Part shown: positions 48,804 to 56,888 of the stretch, one piece after another
How the letters are laid out: every line of letters starts with the position of its first letter
Position numbering within the stretch: the first letter of the stretch is position 1
From: Pseudodesulfovibrio sediminis
GTDB taxonomy: Bacteria; Desulfobacterota; Desulfovibrionia; Desulfovibrionales; Desulfovibrionaceae
Length of the DNA: 64,000 nucleotides
Direction: 5' to 3'
Assembly (NCBI RefSeq): GCF_020886695.1
Contig: NZ_AP024485.1
Span: 629,001-693,000, forward strand
Notes under the pieces: model-generated
Databases searched by the model: none
The model's input: only the letters and a program-made list of their open reading frames with translations
Told to the model about the DNA's origin: nothing
Position numbers and translations under genes: made by a program

Positions 48804-49525
48804 GACTGTTTCCTTTTCAGACGGAACAGATTGACGACATTCTCTTCACCAGTCTTCTCGTCTTTATAATTGGCAGCCGATTTCATCATCATGAATTTCT
48901 CACTGGCACGATCAAAAAATTTCCGGCCCTGACGCTTCTGATCCATGGCCAAAAGAATTTCGGCAGATGAGGTTTCGGCCAGATTCTCATCCATGAAATC
49001 TGCAACAGGTTCATATGCCGATTCTTCGTACAGGACTTCACAGCCGATAATGTAATCGAAACGACAATCCATCGAATCACAAGTAAAATCGGCTCGATGC
49101 AGAGCCACCTTGTCTTCCAGGCCGTTTTTCAACACATTTATTTTGCTGAACAGCAGAGCAAACGGCTCGATGTCACTCACGGCCACATCATAGCCAAGAC
49201 TGGCCATGACCATCCCGTTAACCGCACAACCGGCCCCCACTTCAAGAATGGACGCTCCTTTGGCAAAAGGGAATCGGGTCAGGGTATATCCAAGAACGAG
49301 GCAGGAAGGCCAGACCTTGGCCCACAATGGCAACGTAATCTGCTTGCCCGATCTGCTCTTATCCATGAGTTTATCCAAATATTTCTGCATATGCTTGATC
49401 TGAAGCACTTCCAGAGACACGTCACCAACCGTGACCGTCTCAAAATCCACTTCACCGAACTCACGAACAGCTATGTCAATGAGCGCACCAATAGGCTGGT
49501 TCAGATCATGAACTGTATCCGCCAC
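48800..49525 (-). CDS. Class I SAM-dependent methyltransferase, METTL/family-16-like
   Basis: A 241-residue methyltransferase. The SAM motif is ILEVGAGCAVNGM (near residue 93), followed by VAVSDIEPFALLF and IIGCEVLYEE, and the LPLWAKVWPSCLVLGYTL stretch is like that of protein lysine methyltransferases of the METTL21-23 group. It starts with GTG after GGAGGGAATT. The four-base overlap with the YcaO gene suggests that both act on the same target, probably a protein, but that is inference. Confidence 0.82.
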   Translation of the reverse strand: MADTVHDLNQPIGALIDIAVREFGEVDFETVTVGDVSLEVLQIKHMQKYLDKLMDKSRSGKQITLPLWAKVWPSCLVLGYTLTRFPFAKGASILEVGAGCAVNGMVMASLGYDVAVSDIEPFALLFSKINVLKNGLEDKVALHRADFTCDSMDCRFDYIIGCEVLYEESAYEPVADFMDENLAETSSAEILLAMDQKRQGRKFFDRASEKFMMMKSAANYKDEKTGEENVVNLFRLKRKQS

Positions 49526-49558
49526 AATTCCCTCCGGTTATACACGCCCCGAACAGGG

Positions 49559-50332
49559 CTACTGATCTACGTTATTGATGGTTTCAAGCACCCAAAATGC
49601 ATTGGGTACGGTATCGTCTCGGGAGAACTCCCAGACAGCACGAAGATGCTCCTGCTGTTGGCCTTCATCGCCAATTCGAAGCTGGGCATCATAAAAAACA
49701 GAGGCCATTGTACGACCTGTTTCCGACTTCATTTCCATGAGCCGTGCCGTGAGCAGCATCACTTCCGTGCGACCACGTACAGTCTGCGCCATGGCCTGGG
49801 CATAGATTTCATCAGAAATGAAGTCCCTGATAGACTTGAAATCATGCGCATCGGCAGCCTGCTGATAATGAGAAAAAAAGACTTTGGCCCCTTCCAGAAA
49901 CTCGGCTTCGTCAAACCCGTCAACCTGATTCGAGACTGTCGGGGAAACAGGATCGGTCTGGACGGTGGGCTTGCTCTCCGGGTTCGAGCTGAGAAGCTCC
50001 CACGTCCTGCGGGCCGCCTCATCCTTGTCCGTGGGCCTGCCGGCAGGCTGCTGCGGCTCGTCCGGCTGATCGGTGTCATCCGATGGAGTCTGATCAGGTC
50101 GATTCCACTTGTTTGGCTTTGCCCCTCCTCCACCGGAACGACGGCGGAAGGATCGGACCAGAAAATAGGCAATGCAGCCGAGCAGGAGCACATTAAGGAT
50201 GCTGCCGCTACGTGATCCCGTCGCTTCCTGAGCAAAAGCCGGAACAGCTGAAGTCAGGACAAACAACGAAACGACGAATGACACCTTGTGTTCGATCACG
50301 CGGCGCAAAATCATAAAAATGTATCTATGCAT
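49559..50332 (-). CDS. Tim44-like domain membrane protein
   Basis: A 257-residue protein with an N-terminal signal or helix (VSFVVSLFVLTSAVPAFAQ), a second helix (ILNVLLLGCIAYFLVRSF), a polar linker rich in proline and charged residues and a C-terminal Tim44-like domain (about 140-257, FDEAEFLEGAKVFFSHYQQAAD on). The bacterial role of this family is not established. The Shine-Dalgarno is unclear; an ATG 18 bases downstream is an alternative start. It precedes the methyltransferase gene by 33 bases. Confidence 0.8.
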   Translation of the reverse strand: MHRYIFMILRRVIEHKVSFVVSLFVLTSAVPAFAQEATGSRSGSILNVLLLGCIAYFLVRSFRRRSGGGGAKPNKWNRPDQTPSDDTDQPDEPQQPAGRPTDKDEAARRTWELLSSNPESKPTVQTDPVSPTVSNQVDGFDEAEFLEGAKVFFSHYQQAADAHDFKSIRDFISDEIYAQAMAQTVRGRTEVMLLTARLMEMKSETGRTMASVFYDAQLRIGDEGQQQEHLRAVWEFSRDDTVPNAFWVLETINNVDQ

Positions 50333-50368
50333 GTGTATATCGTAATGTAGAAACGCCTGGCAGGCAAT

Positions 50369-50767
50369 CTATTCTATGAGCGCCAAATCGCGCAAAATGG
50401 CGTAGAGGCTGTCCACTTCGATGGGTTTAGGCAGATAGGCAGCGGCTCCGCCCTTGTAATACGCCTTTACCACGGTCTTGGGATCGTTCAATGCCGTAAT
50501 CATGATGACCTTGGCCTCGTCAGAAGTCGAAATCCCCTTCTCCTGCTCGATAACCCTGATATCTTTCAATGCCTGATGACCATCCTTGTTCGGCATCATG
50601 ATGTCCATGCAGACGAGGTCGTATGGTTTTCCTTCTTCAATTGCTTTGGTGAAGGACTCGACACATTCAACACCATCCACTGCGGCATCGCACTCTCCAA
50701 AGTCGGAAAGCAGCGCCAGAAGCAGTTTACGACTGGTGAATTCGTCTTCAACAATAAGTATGCGCAT
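50369..50767 (-). CDS. Single-domain response regulator
   Basis: A 132-residue receiver domain with a complete active site: VEDEF, the phosphorylation aspartate in VCMDIMMPNKDG, threonine in MITALND and lysine in LPKPIE. No output domain and no kinase nearby, so it acts in trans on another protein. It is the first of the apparent four-gene minus-strand unit with the Tim44-like, methyltransferase and YcaO genes, though 36 bases separate it from the next. Confidence 0.88.
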   Translation of the reverse strand: MRILIVEDEFTSRKLLLALLSDFGECDAAVDGVECVESFTKAIEEGKPYDLVCMDIMMPNKDGHQALKDIRVIEQEKGISTSDEAKVIMITALNDPKTVVKAYYKGGAAAYLPKPIEVDSLYAILRDLALIE

Positions 50768-50970
50768 GATTTCTCCAAATCAGGTTCAAGCCCGCTACTA
50801 CACCATCGATTGACGATGTACAATGGCTAACTTCCATGCCAACCGTCTAAAACAGTTTATAAATTATAGGCAATTATATTTCATAAATTCGTCCTAATGG
50901 CTTGCCACCCGGTCAATTGGGACGTAGGAAAGTGCCGTTGGCCCGTATGGGGCCGTAAGGAGACACTCAT

Positions 50971-51300
50971 ATGGAATTCTTGGATATATATCATTTCAGC
51001 ACTCAAATGTTTGACTTTCTCAACAGCCCGGAATGGCGCGCCTGGCCATTCAATTCTGGGTACGGAGAGAAAATCCTGCCAGCCATCGCCCGACTTGTTT
51101 TTGTCTCGGCGATCATGGGAGTCATACTGCTTTTTCTTCGTCTGCTATTCGGTCCGGGAGGCCCGTTACGCGATAAGGAAATGGATGAAGAGGCTCGAAT
51201 TGAAACAGAACAGGAGCGCGCAGAGGTTGAAGAGCTCTTTGCCAAGGGTGAAATTTCCGAACTCGATTACAAAGCCAGAATGAAGCACCTGAAGGACTGA
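50971..51300 (+). CDS. Small membrane protein with SHOCT-like tail
   Basis: A 109-residue protein with one membrane helix (about 38-60, ILPAIARLVFVSAIMGVILLFLRLLF) and a C-terminal acidic helix ending AKGEISELDYKARMKHLKD, close to the short SHOCT motif that often mediates oligomerisation. GGAG precedes the ATG. It is two bases upstream of the HD-domain gene. Function unknown. Confidence 0.7.
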   Translation: MEFLDIYHFSTQMFDFLNSPEWRAWPFNSGYGEKILPAIARLVFVSAIMGVILLFLRLLFGPGGPLRDKEMDEEARIETEQERAEVEELFAKGEISELDYKARMKHLKD

Positions 51301-51302
51301 TC

Positions 51303-52073
51303 ATGCACCTGGATCGCCATATTCAGACATTTACCGATTTCTCTACTGCTTATCTATCTGGTAATGCGGACAAAGATTACCATATCCAGCTCAAGATCGA
51401 TCACACCATGCGGGTCCTCGACAACGCCAAGGCAATTATCAAAGGAGAGGGCCTCAACGGACGATCGGCACGCCTCTCGCTCCTGTCAGCCCTCTACCAC
51501 GACATCGGCCGATTCCCGCAATTCAAACAATACGACACATTCAGAGACGCACACTCCGTCAACCACGGCAGGCTTGGTGTCCTGACACTGCGCACCATCC
51601 CCATTCCCGACTCCCTTGATTCAGCGGATCTCCGCATCCTCAAGGCTGCCGTAGGACTCCACAACGTCAAAGAGATCAATCCCAATTGCCCCGCCTTCTT
51701 GAAAAACGTGGTCAACGTGGTTCGCGACAGCGACAAACTCGACATCTATGACGTAGTGCTGGACCACCTGAGTATAACAACTGATCCCAAAAGGATCGTC
51801 ATCCACAGTCTGGAAGAACACCCCACCAAGTATTCAGACACTGTTTTCAAGGCTGTTTTTGAAGGGCAGACCTGCGATTACTCGAACCTCTACTACAGCA
51901 ATGATTTCATCCTTCTTCTCGTGGGCTGGCTGTTCAAACTCGCCTTTCCCACCACAATCAGCCTGCTCTCCGAGCGAGGATGCATAGATCGAATCTTTGC
52001 CCTACTCCCGAAAGATAAACGGATTCAATCACTTGAGCAAAAGGCACACACCTTTATTCGTTATAATATTTAG
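51303..52073 (+). CDS. HD-domain phosphohydrolase
   Basis: A 256-residue cytoplasmic protein with the HD metal site: H in DHTMRVLDNA, the HD pair in ALYHDIGRFPQF and a late aspartate in VRDSDKLDIYD. Such enzymes hydrolyse nucleotides or other phosphate esters. The substrate is not evident. It probably forms an operon with the small membrane protein gene upstream. Confidence 0.85.
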   Translation: MHLDRHIQTFTDFSTAYLSGNADKDYHIQLKIDHTMRVLDNAKAIIKGEGLNGRSARLSLLSALYHDIGRFPQFKQYDTFRDAHSVNHGRLGVLTLRTIPIPDSLDSADLRILKAAVGLHNVKEINPNCPAFLKNVVNVVRDSDKLDIYDVVLDHLSITTDPKRIVIHSLEEHPTKYSDTVFKAVFEGQTCDYSNLYYSNDFILLLVGWLFKLAFPTTISLLSERGCIDRIFALLPKDKRIQSLEQKAHTFIRYNI

Positions 52074-52136
52074 CGAACCACTTGATATACTTAATTTGAA
52101 CCCGTAGTTTGATTTATAAGGGAGACACGATCAAAC

Positions 52137-53246
52137 ATGCCGGCACAGAGAAAAAACAGCAAAGCATTCGGGATATACAACAACATCCTCATCCTGACGA
52201 ACATTGAGGTACACGCCAAACGCGACCTTGCCACAATCAAGTCCTTTGGTCCTAAACACGTTCAGATCTTCACCTCCGGAGCGGCGGCAATAGATTATAT
52301 TGCCGACAACCAGGTGGACCTCATCTTCTGTGACTCTTCCCTGTCCGACATGAGCGGCATCAAGTTTGCCCAGATCATCAACATCAACATGAGCGGAAGG
52401 CCCATGCCCATCATCATGGTCACTCTGGAAAACAGAAAAGACCATGTGCTGGACTCCATTGCCGCCGGCTGTATAGGGTATATTCTTCGCCCATACTCGC
52501 TTGATACCTTCGAGAAATATCTCATCCTTGCCGACCAGCTGAACAGTTACCCCGAGATCGAGGAAATGGAACTCAGGGAAGCACAGGATATGGTTGAGCG
52601 CGGCGACTTCGATGACGCCATCGAAGCCTTTGAAGAGCTCATCTCCTATCAGGACGAAGCCCAGAAGTACTACGATATGGGCTGTCAGTTCATGGCTACG
52701 GGGAAATATGGCAAGGCCATTGTATCCTTCAAGAAAGCCGTCAAGATCAACGACCTCTTTGCCGAGGCGTACAAAGGTCTGGCCGAGGCTTACAAAGGTC
52801 GCGGCGACATGGAATCCTTCAAGAATTTTCTCAAGAAAGCAGCCAGCGTACACGCCCAGTTTGACCGGCTTGAAGAAACAAAGAATCTGTTTATCGAGAT
52901 TCTCAAATACGAGTCAGATACGCCCAATCCGTTCAACACCCTGGGTGTCAATCTGCGTAAACAGGGAGACTACCCTGGTGCCATCCATGCCTACCGACAA
53001 GCGCTTGAACTGACTCCACAGGATGAGAATATCTATTTCAATATGGCCAAGGCTCTCTACTTCATGGGTAAAGTTGATGAAGCGTCAATCGAGGTGGTGG
53101 CTGCTCTGGAAATGAATCCCGGATTCCTGGAGGCCAGCAAACTCTACCAGCGTATTCACGGCAAGCCGTGGAAACCATCCAAGTCGGCCAAACCCAAGCC
53201 GCAGCAGGAAGGCACCAAGCAGTCCGCCAAGGATATTGGTCCATAG
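52137..53246 (+). CDS. Degenerate receiver domain fused to TPR repeats
   Basis: A 369-residue protein. Residues 15-135 have a receiver fold, but only the phosphorylation aspartate (D66 in IFCDSSLSD) is in place: the acidic pair is replaced by LTNIE and the conserved lysine by arginine (ILRPYS). The rest (about 150-340) is TPR, a protein-binding scaffold. It may therefore be a non-phosphorylated adaptor or respond in an unusual way. AGGGAG precedes the ATG. Confidence 0.8.
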   Translation: MPAQRKNSKAFGIYNNILILTNIEVHAKRDLATIKSFGPKHVQIFTSGAAAIDYIADNQVDLIFCDSSLSDMSGIKFAQIININMSGRPMPIIMVTLENRKDHVLDSIAAGCIGYILRPYSLDTFEKYLILADQLNSYPEIEEMELREAQDMVERGDFDDAIEAFEELISYQDEAQKYYDMGCQFMATGKYGKAIVSFKKAVKINDLFAEAYKGLAEAYKGRGDMESFKNFLKKAASVHAQFDRLEETKNLFIEILKYESDTPNPFNTLGVNLRKQGDYPGAIHAYRQALELTPQDENIYFNMAKALYFMGKVDEASIEVVAALEMNPGFLEASKLYQRIHGKPWKPSKSAKPKPQQEGTKQSAKDIGP

Positions 53247-53264
53247 TGCATTCTGGGAGAACAT

Positions 53265-54047
53265 GTGCATAGCGAAGCGACTATACGACTCGGCTCTTTC
53301 GCCCTCATGCTCGTTGTCATGGGCGTGACTGAAACCGTATGGCCTCGACGCCAACTGACAACGTCAAAACCCCGCCGATGGGTATCCAATCTCTCCATTT
53401 CCATTCTGTCCACGATCATCGCTCGACTTGCCCTCCCCCTCGTCCCAACGGGATTTGCACTCTACTGCACCCAACACGGTTACGGACTCTTCAACCTCTC
53501 ATCCATCCCCCCTGTCGTGGCCATCATCACCAGCGTGATCTTCCTGGATATGGTCATTTACTGGCAACATGTCATTTTTCACAGGATTCCGCTCCTCTGG
53601 CGCGTACACCGCATGCACCATATCGACCTGGATATTGATGCCTCAACTGGCATCCGCTTTCATCCTATCGAAATATGCCTGTCGTTATGTCTCAAACTGG
53701 GGACCATCTTCATACTCGGTCCACCAATGCTGGCCGTTCTGATTTTTGAAGTGCTGCTCAATGGGTGCGCCCTCTTCAACCATGCCAATGTACGCATTCC
53801 CATTACAATCGATGCTGCCATGCGGCTCCTGATGGTCACACCGGACATGCACCGAGTACACCACTCCACCGACATGCGCGAAGCAAATATGAACTTCGGA
53901 TTCAATTTCCCGTGGTGGGACCGCATATTCGGCACATACAAGGCGCAACCAGACAAGGGACACAACGGCATGACGATCGGGCTCAACATTTTTCGCACCC
54001 CCAGGTACGGGTCAATACTCAACCTGCTGCGCATTCCCTTCCTGTAG
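53265..54047 (+). CDS. Sterol desaturase / fatty acid hydroxylase family membrane protein
   Basis: A 260-residue diiron membrane oxidase. The histidine clusters are complete: HVIFH, HRMHHID and HRVHHSTD. It has several membrane helices around them. It starts with GTG after GGGAG. In aerobes such enzymes hydroxylate or desaturate lipids with O2; in an anaerobe this points to oxygen-tolerant use or a different chemistry. The gene ends at a terminator. Confidence 0.88.
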   Translation: MHSEATIRLGSFALMLVVMGVTETVWPRRQLTTSKPRRWVSNLSISILSTIIARLALPLVPTGFALYCTQHGYGLFNLSSIPPVVAIITSVIFLDMVIYWQHVIFHRIPLLWRVHRMHHIDLDIDASTGIRFHPIEICLSLCLKLGTIFILGPPMLAVLIFEVLLNGCALFNHANVRIPITIDAAMRLLMVTPDMHRVHHSTDMREANMNFGFNFPWWDRIFGTYKAQPDKGHNGMTIGLNIFRTPRYGSILNLLRIPFL

Positions 54048-54082
54048 CACCCTTTACATTTGTTTCCGGGTGCTTATTTTTT
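54046..54082 (+). terminator. Rho-independent terminator
   Basis: AGCACCC (54046-54052) and GGGTGCT (54068-54074) form a stem with a 15-base loop, followed by TATTTTTT. It overlaps the stop codon of the desaturase-like gene. Confidence 0.75.
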
Positions 54083-54121
54083 GGTTTCCGACTCAACCAT
54101 CTCTTCTCATGGAGGCACCCT

Positions 54122-55027
54122 ATGCCCGATACCCTTTACGATGTAGCCATTCTCGGTTCCGGCCCCGGCGGTCTTCAAGCCGCCATCCACGCATCCCGCA
54201 AGAAAGCCAAAGTCCTCATGCTGGGTCGAATAGACAACAGCTCCCTCTTCTGGGCTCATGTCGAAAACTACTGCTGCCAAATAATGATCTCCGGGGAGGA
54301 AATCCTCAAGACTGGTCGCATGCAGGCCGAAAGTTTCGGCGCTGAATTCAGAGACGAAGACGTGTTGGCCATCGAACCTGACGGCAAACTTTTTTCAATC
54401 AAGCTCGAATCCGGTGACATGATCAAGGCCAAGGCCATCATTCTGGCGACAGGTTCCAGTCGCAACAAGCTCAAGGTGCCCGGCGAAAAAGACCTGCTTG
54501 GCAAGGGCGTGAGCTACTGTGTGGACTGTGATGCCGGCTTTTACCGCAACGAAGTCGTTGCCGTGGCAGGGTGCCGCAGTGCCGCAGCAGGCGGGGCCGT
54601 GGCATTGACCAATTTCGCTTCCGAAGTACACCTCTACTGCAAAGAACTGGACATCGCAAAAGGGTTGCGCGAACAGCTCGACACCACTGGCGTGATCGTA
54701 CGTGAAGGCATTCAGATCACTGAAATAAAGGGGAAAAACGCCGTGGAATCCGTCTTGTTAGATGACGGTTCGACACAGTCTGTTGCCGGTGTATTCATTG
54801 AACTGGGAGCCAAGGGTGTCCTGGAGCTGACGGCCATGCTCGGGGTGCAGTTGGATGAAAACATGAAGTATATTGAAGCGGACAAGAAGCAACAAACGAA
54901 CGTCACAGGCGTGTATGCGGCGGGCGACATCTGCGGTCCTCCGCTGCAAATGGCCAAAGCTGTGGGTGAAGGATGCGTGGCAGGCATTGAAGCCGCGACC
55001 TACGCAAAAAAACTTGAACTGGATTAA
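54122..55027 (+). CDS. Thioredoxin reductase-like flavoprotein without NADPH motifs
   Basis: A 301-residue FAD protein. The FAD motif GSGPGG (12-17) and the redox pair CVDC (C133/C136 in GVSYCVDCDAGFYRN) are as in thioredoxin reductase. But the NADPH site is not: the usual GGGxSA reads AGCRSAA (150-156), and the HRRxxxR motif is replaced by HLYCKELD (170-177). Two extra neighbouring cysteines are at 51-52 (ENYCC). This fits flavin-dependent reductases of anaerobes that take electrons from ferredoxin or another donor, or a TrxR-like protein with another role. GGAGG precedes the ATG; the longer frame upstream is not the real start. Tail-to-tail with the PilZ gene, four bases apart. Confidence 0.85.
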   Translation: MPDTLYDVAILGSGPGGLQAAIHASRKKAKVLMLGRIDNSSLFWAHVENYCCQIMISGEEILKTGRMQAESFGAEFRDEDVLAIEPDGKLFSIKLESGDMIKAKAIILATGSSRNKLKVPGEKDLLGKGVSYCVDCDAGFYRNEVVAVAGCRSAAAGGAVALTNFASEVHLYCKELDIAKGLREQLDTTGVIVREGIQITEIKGKNAVESVLLDDGSTQSVAGVFIELGAKGVLELTAMLGVQLDENMKYIEADKKQQTNVTGVYAAGDICGPPLQMAKAVGEGCVAGIEAATYAKKLELD

Positions 55028-55031
55028 ACGA

Positions 55032-55658
55032 CTAATGAGTTACGAAACAGCACACCTGTGCTTCAACGAAACCGGATATGCGCTTGCGTGTATCCGGTTC
55101 GTCGTTGTTAAACCTAACTACGGCAAATCGCTCTCCATTCCTCAGGAAGGCCTTGACGACCGCACACCCCACGGAAAACGCCTCGCTTTCTTTATCAAAG
55201 GGATGAAACGTCAATTTGACTACTCTGCCGGGATCTTCGGGAAATTCAATCAAATCATCTCCGAACAAATGCATACGGGCGCAACTGGCTGACATATCTT
55301 CCACCACCCCCTGCACGACATGGCCTTCTCCTTCGATACTGGCTGGGAAACGACACACGCATCTCGGCTCGCTCCGTTCCTCAGCGTCAAAAACAGATTC
55401 CGGCCCAGCCAGCTCCAGTATGACACCCGATGAATGAATCGTATTCAAGATTTCTGAGGCGAACCCGAGCAACTGACCGTCATAGGCATAGCGAATCAGG
55501 GCTGGGGTATGTATCCCTATCCTCTCGACCGCCAACGGGGGCAGGGAAACGTATACCAACAGACGGCCATCCGACTTCACATCAGCAACAACACCAAGAA
55601 ATCTGTCTTCAAAAGTAGACAGTTCCAACAGTATTTTATCGCCTGTCACCAAATCCAT
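55032..55658 (-). CDS. PilZ-domain c-di-GMP receptor (YcgR-like)
   Basis: A 208-residue protein with an N-terminal beta-rich YcgR-like domain and a C-terminal PilZ domain. The c-di-GMP motif RxxxR is RSEPR, and DMSASCA stands where DxSxxG is expected, with the last glycine changed to alanine. It probably tunes motility or surface behaviour. The frame opens 60 bases upstream, but AAGGAG eight bases before the ATG at 55658 fixes the start. Confidence 0.82.
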   Translation of the reverse strand: MDLVTGDKILLELSTFEDRFLGVVADVKSDGRLLVYVSLPPLAVERIGIHTPALIRYAYDGQLLGFASEILNTIHSSGVILELAGPESVFDAEERSEPRCVCRFPASIEGEGHVVQGVVEDMSASCARMHLFGDDLIEFPEDPGRVVKLTFHPFDKESEAFSVGCAVVKAFLRNGERFAVVRFNNDEPDTRKRISGFVEAQVCCFVTH

Positions 55659-55725
55659 TAATATATCTCCTTGCTCTCCAAACAATTTCATAGCCTTCAC
55701 GTCTATTATTATATACATTTCTCGG

Positions 55726-56013
55726 ATGTTTAAGACAATGGGATTTATTTCCTGGATCGGCTGTCTGCTGGTCCTCGGCTATCAGGCAGGATCATGGGTT
55801 CTTTTCAAGGCCTGGCCTTCCATAACACTGCTTGATCTTCTGCAAATAGTGTTCGGGATCGACCTGCTGTCACTCATTCAACACTTTTCTTTGGAAGTAG
55901 CCTTTAAAGCTGCATATGTTTGCTTTACTACTGAACTCGTACTCTTCCTTTGGTGGCTGGGCGTGGTCATGTTTGCTCTCATGATAGCAACCCAGATTCT
56001 TTTCAAAAAATAA
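55726..56013 (+). CDS. Small integral membrane protein
   Basis: A 95-residue hydrophobic protein with about three membrane helices and no recognised domain. No good Shine-Dalgarno is visible for the ATG at 55726 or for the next one 12 bases on. It lies 115 bases before the rnf operon and may or may not belong to it. Confidence 0.55.
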   Translation: MFKTMGFISWIGCLLVLGYQAGSWVLFKAWPSITLLDLLQIVFGIDLLSLIQHFSLEVAFKAAYVCFTTELVLFLWWLGVVMFALMIATQILFKK

Positions 56014-56128
56014 ACTCTATCTGCCCCCCTGACAGCCACCCGTCAGTACCCAACTCAATATACGGTGGATTAACCGGCTGTTTTCAGATAAAAGTATTCA
56101 TTACGCCATAAATTCAGAGGTAGATTCA

Positions 56129-56875
56129 TTGCAAAAACGGTTTCTCTCCATCACCATTGTATCTGCGATTCTCTTTATCGTGGCCCTTGGCGGATATCTG
56201 ATCCCCATCCATGCTGACGAGCCGCCCATGCGCATTTTGCTCAAGAACAAAGGCGGTAAAGTTATCCTGAATCATCAGGAGCATATCAACATTGTGGATG
56301 GGAAATGCGCCTCCTGCCATCACACCACCGGTGACGCCCAGAATCCTCCTGCCTGCAGCGGATGTCATGCGGCCCAATTCAATGCGGCTTTCGTCCTTGA
56401 CCACCAGAAGACCATTGATAAAGCACACTGTGCTTCCTGCCACCACGCAAAAGCATCTATCGACAATTTTTCACACGATGACCATGCAGCCGAATATACA
56501 GACAACGAGTGCCAGACCTGCCACCATGATGAATCCATTGAGCCGGAACCGCAGGCGTGTGCCAATTGTCACTCAGACGGAAGCGATAACAAATTGAACC
56601 TGAGAGACGCGACGCACACACGCTGTGCAGATTCGGGGTGCCACGATGACTTCTACATAGGCGGCATCAACGGATGCGCCAACTGTCACACCCGTGAGAC
56701 TGCCTCGGCTCCTGACGCCAGGCAGCAGGCTTGCTCCACTTGCCACACTGTCCCGGTGGAGGAACTATTGCCCACAACCATGATCGCCTTCCACGGCAAA
56801 TGCATGGGATGTCACGAGCGTGAAGAAGTCGGACCGTTCGGAGAACAGGCCTGCTACCAATGTCACATGCAATAG
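56129..56875 (+). CDS. Periplasmic decaheme cytochrome c of the Rnf operon
   Basis: A 248-residue exported protein with an N-terminal signal or anchor helix (about 7-23) and ten heme-binding motifs: nine CXXCH (CASCH, CSGCH, CASCH, CQTCH, CANCH, CANCH, CSTCH, CMGCH, CYQCH) and one CX4CH (CADSGCH). Several are followed by a second histidine (CHH), as in class III cytochromes. It is directly upstream of rnfC. Desulfovibrio and Methanosarcina rnf operons are known to carry multiheme cytochromes, which are thought to link Rnf to the periplasmic cytochrome pool. The start is TTG with AGAGG eight bases upstream. Confidence 0.93.
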   Translation: MQKRFLSITIVSAILFIVALGGYLIPIHADEPPMRILLKNKGGKVILNHQEHINIVDGKCASCHHTTGDAQNPPACSGCHAAQFNAAFVLDHQKTIDKAHCASCHHAKASIDNFSHDDHAAEYTDNECQTCHHDESIEPEPQACANCHSDGSDNKLNLRDATHTRCADSGCHDDFYIGGINGCANCHTRETASAPDARQQACSTCHTVPVEELLPTTMIAFHGKCMGCHEREEVGPFGEQACYQCHMQ

Positions 56876-56888
56876 GAAACGACAGAAT

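Noticed and set aside
49097-50215. Plus-strand open frame of 372 codons opposite the methyltransferase and Tim44-like genes
   Set aside because: It crosses two well-supported genes and has no domain or start signal.
53765-54121. Extended N-terminus for the thioredoxin reductase-like gene
   Set aside because: The extra residues are the desaturase-like gene read in another frame; a GGAGG-ATG start lies at 54122 and the FAD loop starts right after it.
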